Shown here one piece after another: positions 1 through 6,799 of a DNA stretch of 8,975 nucleotides (within the stretch, counting starts at the first letter, position 1; every line of letters begins with the position of its first letter). This stretch comes from a bacterium (GTDB lineage Bacteria > Fidelibacterota > Marinisomatia > Marinisomatales > JAHJCW01): NCBI GenBank assembly GCA_030621275.1, contig JAUXHY010000031.1:1-8975 (forward strand), read 5' to 3'. The notes below the pieces were generated by a model. The model did not search any database, had not been told where the DNA came from, and was given only the letters and a program-made list of their open reading frames with translations. The position numbers and the translations under genes are program-made.

Positions 1-473
1 CTGCCAAATAATTCGCGAAAAAACGCTACTGCTATCAAATACATACCATAACCGGTTGCATTACCCAAACCATCTAAGAAAGCTTTCCCTGGTTTATTTT
101 GCATAGCAAATGCTTCAGCTCGACCCATAACAATGCAATTTGTAATTATTAGTCCTACAAATACTGATAATTGCTTGCTGATATCATAAAGATAAGCCTT
201 TAATATCTGATCAGTTAGAATTACCAATGATGCAATTACAGCAAGCATTACAATAATTCTGACTCGATTAGGAATGAACTTTCGTAAAACCGAAATAGTC
301 GTATTAGACATTGTGAGAACAAATATTACAGCCAATGTCATTACAATTGCCGTTTCCATTTTCACAGTAACAGCAAGAGCGGAGCAAATTCCCAAAACCT
401 GAGCTGAAATCGGATTATTACTGATCATAGGATCAGTCAATACAAGCTTTGATTTTTTACTTAATATACTCAT
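1..473 (-). CDS. nqrD: Na+-translocating NADH:quinone reductase subunit D, 5' part (runs off the window)
   Basis: Membrane subunit of Na+-NQR, which oxidises NADH, reduces quinone and exports sodium. My translation gives 157 residues beginning [16 protein letters not shown] and ending in FFRELFG at the window edge. The family is usually about 210 residues, so roughly 50 C-terminal residues are missing. Hydrophobic segments lie near residues 21-37, 39-56, 71-88 and 101-117. Cys30 (in [10 protein letters not shown]) and Cys113 (in [15 protein letters not shown]) match the two cysteines that, with two from NqrE, hold the iron-sulfur centre inside the membrane. Asp88 (LTDQ) and Asp134 (FLDGLGN) match acidic residues linked to sodium movement in the Vibrio cholerae enzyme. 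The start ATG overlaps the nqrC stop as ATGA, and GAGGA lies 9 bases upstream, so the start is well supported. RnfE is the nearest relative, but the neighbours nqrA, nqrB and nqrC settle it as NqrD. Confidence 0.95.
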   Translation of the reverse strand, partial: MSILSKKSKLVLTDPMISNNPISAQVLGICSALAVTVKMETAIVMTLAVIFVLTMSNTTISVLRKFIPNRVRIIVMLAVIASLVILTDQILKAYLYDISKQLSVFVGLIITNCIVMGRAEAFAMQNKPGKAFLDGLGNATGYGMYLIAVAFFRELFG

Positions 474-1156
474 TCTATAACATCCTCGCCTGCTTTAACT
501 CTATCTAAGAATGGTTTATATATATTTAAATCGTGGGCGATAAATTTATTCATCCCTCTTCCTGTTAGCGTAGATCCTGATATTCCATCTACCTGATGAA
601 TTGCATTTATATCATTTTGGTTTACTTGCCCCTTTACAATTTCAATACTAACTAATTCACCTTCCTCATTATAAATATGTTTCCCTTTATAGTTAGAAGT
701 AAACCACTCTTTTTCCAATTCTCCACCAAGTCCGGGTGTCTCACCATGTTGATAAAAAGTTATTCCTTTTACAGTTATACCATCCGGCTCTAAGGCAATA
801 TATCCGTAAATCGTTGACCATAGTCCTTTACCTGAGATCGGAATGGAATAGCCGGTAGGCTGTGCTCCATCCATCGCGATATATACACTCAAAGCTCCAT
901 CATCGGATTTCATTCCACTTTCATCGATTTTTAAAGTTGTTATTTCTTCTTCATATAGTTTTTGAATATCGCTTTGAGAGAGTTTTTGAGATTGATCAGA
1001 GGGAATATTCAATGAGCTCAAAATATTCTTTTTAATATCAATTTCAATATTAAAATCTTGTTTATCTTTCAATGATGCTGCAGCAAAGGATAGCATAAAT
1101 CCCAAAACTATTGTAATTCCCGCCATAAACGATAGTACATAAAAATTACTTCGCAT
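470..1156 (-). CDS. nqrC: Na+-translocating NADH:quinone reductase subunit C (covalent FMN carrier)
   Basis: NqrC carries a covalently bound FMN on the outer face of the membrane and passes electrons along the Na+-NQR chain. The 228-residue protein has one N-terminal membrane anchor (about residues 5-27). A variable region follows, then the FMN-binding domain with GKGLWS (109-114) and [10 protein letters not shown] (137-146). The flavin attachment site is near the C-terminus, [10 protein letters not shown] (190-199), so FMN should be attached to Thr196 by a phosphoester bond made by ApbE. The usual motif is SGAT; here the third position is Ser, a mild variation. The V. cholerae protein is about 257 residues, so this one is somewhat short, but no core motif is missing. 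The start is supported by GAGGA 9 bases upstream, inside the end of nqrB. The gene overlaps nqrB by 11 bases and shares ATGA with nqrD, which suggests coupled translation. RnfG is the closest alternative, made unlikely by the flanking nqrA and nqrB. Confidence 0.96.
   Translation of the reverse strand: MRSNFYVLSFMAGITIVLGFMLSFAAASLKDKQDFNIEIDIKKNILSSLNIPSDQSQKLSQSDIQKLYEEEITTLKIDESGMKSDDGALSVYIAMDGAQPTGYSIPISGKGLWSTIYGYIALEPDGITVKGITFYQHGETPGLGGELEKEWFTSNYKGKHIYNEEGELVSIEIVKGQVNQNDINAIHQVDGISGSTLTGRGMNKFIAHDLNIYKPFLDRVKAGEDVIE
483..487 (-). promoter_or_regulatory. Ribosome binding site of nqrD
   Basis: GAGGA on the minus strand, 9 bases before the nqrD ATG and inside the last codons of nqrC. 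It supports the ATGA-overlap start of nqrD. The nqrC site has the same core and the same spacing. Confidence 0.7.
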
Positions 1157-2321
1157 AGCGTGCCATCCTCTTCTTAATGTTGCCCTTCACAACAAAGTAA
1201 TCAATAAGCGGTGCAAATGCATTCATTAATAAAATTGCAAGCATTGTACCTTCCGGATAGGCAGGATTCATGGAACGAATAATAACAGTTAAGAAACCAA
1301 TCATAAACCCATAAATCCAACGACCGCGATTCGTATAAGCAGCAGAAACCGGGTCGGTCGCCATAAATACCGTTCCAAATAAGAATCCACCCATCACTAA
1401 ATGATAATGAGCAGGTAGTGTTAACATTGTATTTGTCGAATTACCTGCTAATAAATTTGTGAGAATAGCAGTAACAACTAACCCAATAATCGAACCAGCA
1501 ATTATGCGCCATGAACCAATTTTAGTGTAAATCAATATAGCTGCACCAATTAAAATTGATAAAGCGGATGTTTCTCCTACTGAACCAGGAATCCATCCAA
1601 TAAACATATTTAACCAAGAATAATCAAATTGCTGAAATCCGTTCAATAAAGCAACAGCATCACCACCGGTTTGAGCAGCCGGTACTGCAAGAGGTGTGGC
1701 TCCAGAAAATCCGTCAGCGGCTTTAACCCATACTTCATCACCAGAGATATTACCGGGATAGGCAAAAAATAAAAACGCTCTCGTCACCAATGCTGGATTG
1801 AAAATATTCTTTCCGGTTCCGCCAAAAATCATCTTTCCGATCACCATACCAAAACTTGTTGCAACCACTACCTGCCATAGTGGAATTGTAGGTGGAAGAA
1901 TCAATGGAATTAACCAACCAGTCACAAAAAATCCTTCATCAACTTCCTGTTTACGGATAATTGGAAACAATAACTCCCAAAAAAAACCTGTTGCATATAC
2001 AACTACCATTATCGGTAAATATGATTGAAGCCCTGCCCAAAAATTTGCTAACCAACCTTGTGATATTCCCATAGCCAATGCTTGTTGATAGCCAGTATTT
2101 ATAATTCCGAATATCGTAGCAGGTATCATGGCAATAAGTACAATAATCATCGTCCGTTTTAGGTCTATACTATCACGAATATGAGGACCTGATTTTGTTT
2201 GCTCATCAGTCCAAAATGTGAGAATATCAACTGACTCATAAAATGGAAATAATCTACTTAACTTACCGCCTTCAGCAAAATGTGGATGAACTTTTTTATA
2301 TATATTTCTTAAAAACTTCAT
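1146..2321 (-). CDS. nqrB: Na+-translocating NADH:quinone reductase subunit B
   Basis: NqrB is the large membrane subunit of Na+-NQR. It carries a covalent FMN, contributes to riboflavin and quinone binding and forms much of the sodium path. The 391-residue protein has a short soluble N-terminus (about 1-55) followed by around ten hydrophobic segments. Recognisable blocks are RKQEVDEGFFVTGWLIPLIL (123-142), the GKNIFNPALVTRAFLFFAYP block (170-189), the flavinylation motif DGFSGATPLA (203-212) with Thr209 as the attachment residue, and MATDPVSAAYTNRGRWIYG (320-338). Near the C-terminus NPAYPEGTMLAILLMNAFAP (352-371) is followed by Asp374, which I align with V. cholerae NqrB Asp397, linked to sodium uptake. 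The length is close to the usual 400-415. The ATG lies one base after the nqrA stop, with GGAAGG 5 bases before it, and the 3' end overlaps nqrC by 11 bases. RnfD is the related alternative but is shorter and pairs with RnfC, not NqrA. Confidence 0.97.
   Translation of the reverse strand: MKFLRNIYKKVHPHFAEGGKLSRLFPFYESVDILTFWTDEQTKSGPHIRDSIDLKRTMIIVLIAMIPATIFGIINTGYQQALAMGISQGWLANFWAGLQSYLPIMVVVYATGFFWELLFPIIRKQEVDEGFFVTGWLIPLILPPTIPLWQVVVATSFGMVIGKMIFGGTGKNIFNPALVTRAFLFFAYPGNISGDEVWVKAADGFSGATPLAVPAAQTGGDAVALLNGFQQFDYSWLNMFIGWIPGSVGETSALSILIGAAILIYTKIGSWRIIAGSIIGLVVTAILTNLLAGNSTNTMLTLPAHYHLVMGGFLFGTVFMATDPVSAAYTNRGRWIYGFMIGFLTVIIRSMNPAYPEGTMLAILLMNAFAPLIDYFVVKGNIKKRMARYAK
1166..1170 (-). promoter_or_regulatory. 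Ribosome binding site of nqrC
   Basis: GAGGA on the minus strand, 9 bases before the nqrC ATG and lying just upstream of it within the nqrB coding region. It fixes the nqrC start and so confirms that the 11-base overlap with nqrB is real. Confidence 0.7.
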
Positions 2322-2322
2322 C

Positions 2323-3675
2323 CTAACCTTCCATTTTCATAATATCTAAACCTTTACGGATTGTTGCACCGACATCAATCTTGCTCGGACAGGCAAAACT
2401 ACATAATGCAAAATCTTCCTCATCACATTCTAAAATACCAAGTTGAGTCATTTCTTCAATATCACATGCTAATATGCTGCGGTACAACGGATTTGGCATT
2501 ATATCCATTGGCAACACATCTTCCCAAGCATTAATCGGTACTAAAGCCCTTTTACTTCCATTTTGTTTAGTTGTAAAATTGAATAATTTCTTTCCAAATG
2601 ATAAAAATGAATTGGATAAACTATAAGTTTTCTTAGATGAACCAGGTTGAATCCATCCTAAAAATGGTCTTGAGAAGTCAACCGGTAAAATTGAAATTAT
2701 AGTGTCATAAAATCCAAGATAATCATCTTTTTCAACTTTTCTACCCGTAAGCACATCACCGCTAATAATTCGATATTCATCATCCCCAAGCTGATCTTTT
2801 ACTACAGTTTCAATTTTAGAACCAATCCTCGTTTTTACGTGGATTGGATTTTTAGCGCCGGGTCCACCAACCGATACTATAATTGAAGGATCAATCTCCC
2901 CTTTTAAAAATAATTGACCTAATATAATAACATGCTGAATATTTACAGTCCAAACAATATCATCAGGCTTCAGTGGTGCAATATGATGAATTTGTATTCC
3001 TACATTCCCCGCCGGGTGTGGTCCGCTAATTTGATGTAATTTACAATTATCTAATCCGGTTAATTCTTCTATTTGATTATTCGATGAAATACCAATATTT
3101 ACATCACCATTTGTTAATTCATTCAGAACATTAATACCAGCTTGGAGAGCATCTTTTTGATCCTTTAATACTAAATCTAAACTTGGAGCCAATGGAGCTG
3201 TATGTAATGCAGAAATAAATATATCACGCGGTTCATCTTCAGGATTTGCAACATTATTAAACGGTCTTTGTCTAATTAAAAGCCATAAATTTGATTCGGA
3301 TAAAACAGACTTAATTTCTTCACGTTTTAATTTGGCGGTGGCGTTTAAAGCTATAGCTTTGTGAGAAAACCCTTTTCCATCTTTATCAAGTTTGATAACG
3401 ATCTTCTCGATAACTCGCCTCAGTCCGTATTGTATCTTACATATAGTACCTGTACCGGGGGAAGCCCATTTTTGATCGGGATTTTCTTTGTTAAAAAATA
3501 AAGGTGTACCTATTTCAACATGGTCACCTTCTTTTACTAGTAATTTTGGTTTTACATATTGGTATTCAATCGGACAAAGTCCTACTTCAGCTGTAGATAA
3601 ATTTGTTATTACTTCTTTTTGAGGGATACCGGCAATCCGAATTGAGTGCCCTTTGCGAATTTTAATTTGTGTCAT
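2323..3675 (-). CDS. nqrA: Na+-translocating NADH:quinone reductase subunit A
   Basis: NqrA is the soluble cytoplasmic subunit of Na+-NQR, associated with quinone binding and docked on NqrB. The 450-residue protein matches the family length (about 446). It opens with the typical IRKGHSIRIAGIPQK (6-20) and a biotinyl/lipoyl-like fold region around KPKLLVKEGDHVEIGTPLFF (42-61). It continues with PRDIFISALHTAPLAP (149-164), the hallmark SGPHPAGNVGIQIHHIAPL (217-235), FLGWIQPG (338-345) and the C-terminal ECDEEDFALCSFACPSK (416-432). Two cysteines (425, 429) are kept there, but the CxxCxxC 4Fe-4S clusters of the related RnfC are absent, which separates the two. The start is fixed by an in-frame TAG at 3679-3681, two codons upstream of the ATG. 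No convincing Shine-Dalgarno site lies within 20 bases, unlike its nqr neighbours. The gene is first of the nqr set, follows nuoN by 35 bases, and is separated from nqrB by one base. Confidence 0.97.
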   Translation of the reverse strand: MTQIKIRKGHSIRIAGIPQKEVITNLSTAEVGLCPIEYQYVKPKLLVKEGDHVEIGTPLFFNKENPDQKWASPGTGTICKIQYGLRRVIEKIVIKLDKDGKGFSHKAIALNATAKLKREEIKSVLSESNLWLLIRQRPFNNVANPEDEPRDIFISALHTAPLAPSLDLVLKDQKDALQAGINVLNELTNGDVNIGISSNNQIEELTGLDNCKLHQISGPHPAGNVGIQIHHIAPLKPDDIVWTVNIQHVIILGQLFLKGEIDPSIIVSVGGPGAKNPIHVKTRIGSKIETVVKDQLGDDEYRIISGDVLTGRKVEKDDYLGFYDTIISILPVDFSRPFLGWIQPGSSKKTYSLSNSFLSFGKKLFNFTTKQNGSKRALVPINAWEDVLPMDIMPNPLYRSILACDIEEMTQLGILECDEEDFALCSFACPSKIDVGATIRKGLDIMKMEG

Positions 3676-3710
3676 ATGCTATGTTTAAAAGAAATATTCC
3701 TATGGTGAAA
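3676..3710 (-). other. 35-base junction between nuoN and nqrA
   Basis: This is the only gap separating the complex I genes from the Na+-NQR genes, and the longest in the window. It is A+T-rich. I see no hairpin followed by a T-run that would make an intrinsic terminator, and no clear -35/-10 pair. A GGA at 3698-3700 lies 22 bases before the nqrA ATG, too far for a normal ribosome site. The likeliest reading is a simple intra-operon spacer, with transcription running from nuoN into nqrA. A promoter inside nuoN cannot be excluded. Confidence 0.6.
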
Positions 3711-5204
3711 TTACATACCACCAATATAAAATATAAGGGAATTTCTAACCCAATCTGCTAAAGGAGCCCAATATATTCCCAAGATAATTGTTAAAGATGC
3801 CAAGACTAGTAAAATCAATGACACCGGCAAAATTGGTTTAGTTATTGTTTTTTGTGGTTCTCCATCAAAATACATCACTTTTACAACACGCATATAATAA
3901 TACAGAGAGATTACGCTATTAAATACTCCAATAAAAGCAATCCAATAAAATTGTGTACCACCTTCAATCAGAGCAGCAAACAGATAAAACTTTCCAATGA
4001 ATCCGGCAGTTGGGGGTAATCCTGTTAAAGAAAACATAAATACTGTCATTACAAAACCGACCAATGGCATTTTCCATCCGATACCCTTATAGTCGGCAAA
4101 TGTTTCACCACCCGTTACGTTCTTTACTGCAATCACCGTGAAAAATGCGCCTAAATTCATAAAGATATATATAAATAGATATAACATAATAGCATAAATA
4201 CTATCACCGGAAAGAACGGGTAATACCATTAGCATATATCCCGCATGGGCGATGCTAGAATACGCTAGCATCCTTTTTAAATTATCTTGCTGAATTGCAA
4301 CAACATTACCAAGAGTCATTGTAATTACTGCCAATAGTGCAAGGATTTGAGCCCACGGTAATTCTGTTTGCGTTAACCAACTTCCGGCTTGTAATGCTCC
4401 AGAATCACCGAACACAATATGGAAAAATCGAATTACAACTGCAAATCCGGCAGCTTTCGGTGCAACCGATAAAAATGCTGTAATTGTTGTTGGAGCGCCT
4501 TCATAAACATCAGGAGTCCAAAAATGGAAAGGTACTACAGAAATTTTATAAGCAAATCCAGCTAATATTAGTACAAATGCAATCGCCAAAGCGAAGTTGG
4601 CACTACCCTCTAACGCCATCAGATTATTCCCGATTAAGCATATCTTTGTAACACCGGTCAACCCAAATAAAATGCTCATCCCAAATAACATCAATCCTGA
4701 TGAAAATGCACCATAAATCACATATTTCAAAGCAGATTCATTTGAACGTCTCTCAGACTTTAAATATCCTGCTAATATAAACGACATTATCGAAACAGTT
4801 TCAAATGCTAAATAGAGCATTATAAGATCAACAGCTGATACCATCAGAAATAAACCAAATACCATAATTGTAATTAATACATAATACTCACCCACACGGT
4901 ATTCTGTAAATTCTTTATTATATCTACTGATTAGTACAACAAAAATCGTTGCAACCAAAATGAGCAATTTGAAAAATATTGCAAATGGATCAAGTGCAAC
5001 CATGTCAGTAAAAAGAGTTGTTACATTTTGCGGATTATGAAAAAATATCGCAATCATCGATAAGATCAAACCACCTAAAATCCAATTACCGGTTAAGTAC
5101 GATTTTTTCTTAGAATAAAATAAATCAGCTATTATTCCAACAAGAACTGTAACTACAACTATCAGCTCAGGAATAAAAAGTTTTATACTCTGCAGATTAC
5201 TCAT
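3711..5204 (-). CDS. nuoN: NADH-quinone oxidoreductase subunit N (proton-pumping antiporter-like subunit)
   Basis: NuoN is one of the three antiporter-like subunits of the complex I membrane arm and is thought to move one proton per NADH cycle. I place the start at the ATG at 5204, giving 497 residues (E. coli NuoN is 485). The frame stays open to 5291, but that longer start would overlap nuoM by 74 bases and add a 29-residue polar extension atypical of the family. The chosen ATG has AGAGAG 4 bases upstream and sits 13 bases after the nuoM stop. About 14 hydrophobic segments are expected. Key residues, in the 497-residue numbering, are Glu135 (LAFETVSIMSFILAGY), Lys160 (SALKYVIYGAFSSG), Lys220 (FAYKISVVPFHFWTPDVYEG), Lys250 (VAPKAAGFA), His320 (SSIAHAGYM) and Lys405 (GFIGKFYLF). 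These match the charged chain of the family, so the subunit looks competent. It is the last nuo gene here, followed 35 bases later by nqrA. Confidence 0.95.
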   Translation of the reverse strand: MSNLQSIKLFIPELIVVVTVLVGIIADLFYSKKKSYLTGNWILGGLILSMIAIFFHNPQNVTTLFTDMVALDPFAIFFKLLILVATIFVVLISRYNKEFTEYRVGEYYVLITIMVFGLFLMVSAVDLIMLYLAFETVSIMSFILAGYLKSERRSNESALKYVIYGAFSSGLMLFGMSILFGLTGVTKICLIGNNLMALEGSANFALAIAFVLILAGFAYKISVVPFHFWTPDVYEGAPTTITAFLSVAPKAAGFAVVIRFFHIVFGDSGALQAGSWLTQTELPWAQILALLAVITMTLGNVVAIQQDNLKRMLAYSSIAHAGYMLMVLPVLSGDSIYAIMLYLFIYIFMNLGAFFTVIAVKNVTGGETFADYKGIGWKMPLVGFVMTVFMFSLTGLPPTAGFIGKFYLFAALIEGGTQFYWIAFIGVFNSVISLYYYMRVVKVMYFDGEPQKTITKPILPVSLILLVLASLTIILGIYWAPLADWVRNSLIFYIGGM

Positions 5205-5208
5205 TATG

Positions 5209-5214
5209 CTCTCT
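5209..5214 (-). promoter_or_regulatory. Ribosome binding site deciding the nuoN start
   Basis: AGAGAG on the minus strand, 4 bases before the ATG at 5204 and inside the 13-base gap after the nuoM stop. It is only a partial Shine-Dalgarno match. Together with the family length and the gene spacing it favours this start over the longer open frame reaching 5291. Confidence 0.5.
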
Positions 5215-5217
5215 AAA

Positions 5218-6768
5218 CTAGAAGATTCCTGGTGCAATACCGAGAGTTGCCACATGTTCAATAATGCCTGAAATAGTTTCTCGGATAACATTTAAAAAAG
5301 GTGCAGGATACACACCCAATATAAAGGTGATAATTGCTAAAGGAATAAGTGTAAATAACTCTCTCCCATTGATTTCGGGCATATCACTATATTTTTTATT
5401 TAATTCCCCAAAGAATATTTTTTGATATGCTCTAAGGAAATACGCAGCGTTAATTAAAATACCGAAAGTTCCGATTATTACTATTGTACGGAAAACCGGA
5501 AATGCTCCCACAAAACACATAAATTCACTTATAAAACCTGACAATGCAGGTAATCCCAGACCTGCAAAGAATGCAACGGCAGCTACACCGGCAAAAATTG
5601 GCATTTGCTTTGCCAAACCACCAAATCCTGCTATCTCACGGTGGTGTGCACGGTCATATATAACACCGGCTATAATAAATAACATCGCTGATATTGTACC
5701 ATGATTAAACATTTGGAACACAGCCCCACTCATTCCTGCTTCGGCTGCAGCATAATTATTGCCATTTTCGGCACCAACCGCAACAATTGCAGCCATACCC
5801 ATTAATGCATATCCCAAGTGATTAATACTTGAATACGCAACCATCTTCTTCAAATCCTTTTGAGCGAGAGCCGCTAATCCTCCCCAAATAACATTTATTA
5901 CACCTAACACAGCTAAGGCTCCTGCAAACCACCAAACCGCTTCAGGCAACATACCGTAATTAACACGAAGCATTCCATATATACCCATTTTTAATAATAC
6001 ACCGGCAAGTATTACAGAAATCGCTGTTGGCGCTTCTACATGAGCAAGCGGTAACCAAGTATGGAATGGAAATACTGGAACTTTAATCGCAAATCCGACA
6101 AATAATAAAATCCAAATTACTTTAATAGCACTCATACCCCACCATAAAACTCCGTTTAGAGCAGTTGGAGCTGTGTGCATTAGCGTAATCATATCGAAGG
6201 TTTGTCCGCAAGTGAAATAAAGTGCTAAAATTGCAATCAGCATTAAAACTGAACCAAATAATGTGAATAGGAAGAATTTAATAGCAGCATAAACACGTTG
6301 CGGTCCACCCCACATACCAATTAAGAAATACATCGGCAATAACATAACTTCCCAAAACACATAAAATAGGAAAAAGTCTAAGGCAAGGAAAACCCCCATC
6401 ATCCCTGTATCTAAAAGCAAAAATAAAGCAAAAAATCCTTTGACTGCCCGTTTGGTATTCCAACTTACAAAAACCGCTAAGAAGGATAGTAATGGTGTAA
6501 GAACAACCATAGGCAAACTTAAACCATCGACGCCTAATGTATAAAATATATTGAATGACGGAATCCAATCGTACCTTTCCATAAATTGAAAACTACCGGT
6601 GGTTTTATCAAATTGCATCCACAAAAGAATTGCAAGAAATAATTGCAATCCCGTTGCTGTGGCAGCTATAATTTTTATTATATCTACCTTTTCTCTTGGA
6701 ACAAAGGCAATGGCAAGCATTCCAATTATCGGTAACCAAATAAGTAGACTTAAAATATTTAAATCCAT
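5218..6768 (-). CDS. nuoM: NADH-quinone oxidoreductase subunit M (proton-pumping antiporter-like subunit)
   Basis: NuoM is the middle antiporter-like subunit of the complex I membrane arm, between NuoN and NuoL. The 516-residue protein is close to the E. coli length (509), with about 14 hydrophobic segments. The charged residues of the proton path are all present: Glu140 (FWEVMLLPMYFLIG), Lys229 (FAIKVPVFPFHTWLPLAHVEAPT), Lys260 (GVLLKMGIYGMLR), His317 (SSINHLGYALMG), His356 (FNHGTISAMLF) and Glu415 (GFISEF). The terminal Glu415, rather than Lys, is the NuoM signature that separates it from NuoL and NuoN. The TWLPLAHVEAPTAISVILAG block and the neighbours also argue against an Mrp-type antiporter. 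The start has AAAGGA 6 bases upstream, in the 31-base gap after nuoL. I see no frameshift or missing segment. Confidence 0.97.
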   Translation of the reverse strand: MDLNILSLLIWLPIIGMLAIAFVPREKVDIIKIIAATATGLQLFLAILLWMQFDKTTGSFQFMERYDWIPSFNIFYTLGVDGLSLPMVVLTPLLSFLAVFVSWNTKRAVKGFFALFLLLDTGMMGVFLALDFFLFYVFWEVMLLPMYFLIGMWGGPQRVYAAIKFFLFTLFGSVLMLIAILALYFTCGQTFDMITLMHTAPTALNGVLWWGMSAIKVIWILLFVGFAIKVPVFPFHTWLPLAHVEAPTAISVILAGVLLKMGIYGMLRVNYGMLPEAVWWFAGALAVLGVINVIWGGLAALAQKDLKKMVAYSSINHLGYALMGMAAIVAVGAENGNNYAAAEAGMSGAVFQMFNHGTISAMLFIIAGVIYDRAHHREIAGFGGLAKQMPIFAGVAAVAFFAGLGLPALSGFISEFMCFVGAFPVFRTIVIIGTFGILINAAYFLRAYQKIFFGELNKKYSDMPEINGRELFTLIPLAIITFILGVYPAPFLNVIRETISGIIEHVATLGIAPGIF

Positions 6769-6774
6769 AATAAT

Positions 6775-6780
6775 TCCTTT
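6775..6780 (-). promoter_or_regulatory. Ribosome binding site of nuoM
   Basis: AAAGGA on the minus strand, 6 bases before the nuoM ATG, in the 31-base gap after nuoL. It is the clearest ribosome site among the nuo genes here, so nuoM can initiate on its own and need not rely on coupling to nuoL. Confidence 0.7.
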
Positions 6781-6799
6781 AAAATCTTTATTTTACATA

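Noticed and set aside
1798..2028. Plus-strand open frame of 76 codons opposite nqrB
   Set aside because: It lies wholly antisense to a conserved membrane protein gene, has no recognisable protein character, and is explained by the reverse reading of nqrB codons.
1..3675. An RNF complex (ferredoxin:NAD+ oxidoreductase) instead of Na+-NQR
   Set aside because: The first subunit has NqrA hallmarks and lacks the cysteine clusters of RnfC, there is no RnfB-like ferredoxin gene in the visible region, and the order A-B-C-D is that of nqr.
3676..3710. Possible intrinsic terminator between the nuo and nqr genes
   Set aside because: No stem of useful length followed by a T-run can be built on the minus strand; the gap is just short and A+T-rich.
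6278..6568. Minus-strand 96-codon frame inside nuoM, plus similar short frames at 6599-6805, 7935-8132 and 8217-8492
   Set aside because: All are out-of-frame or antisense shadows lying almost entirely within nuoM or nuoL. None shows family motifs, and the host frames are intact and conserved.
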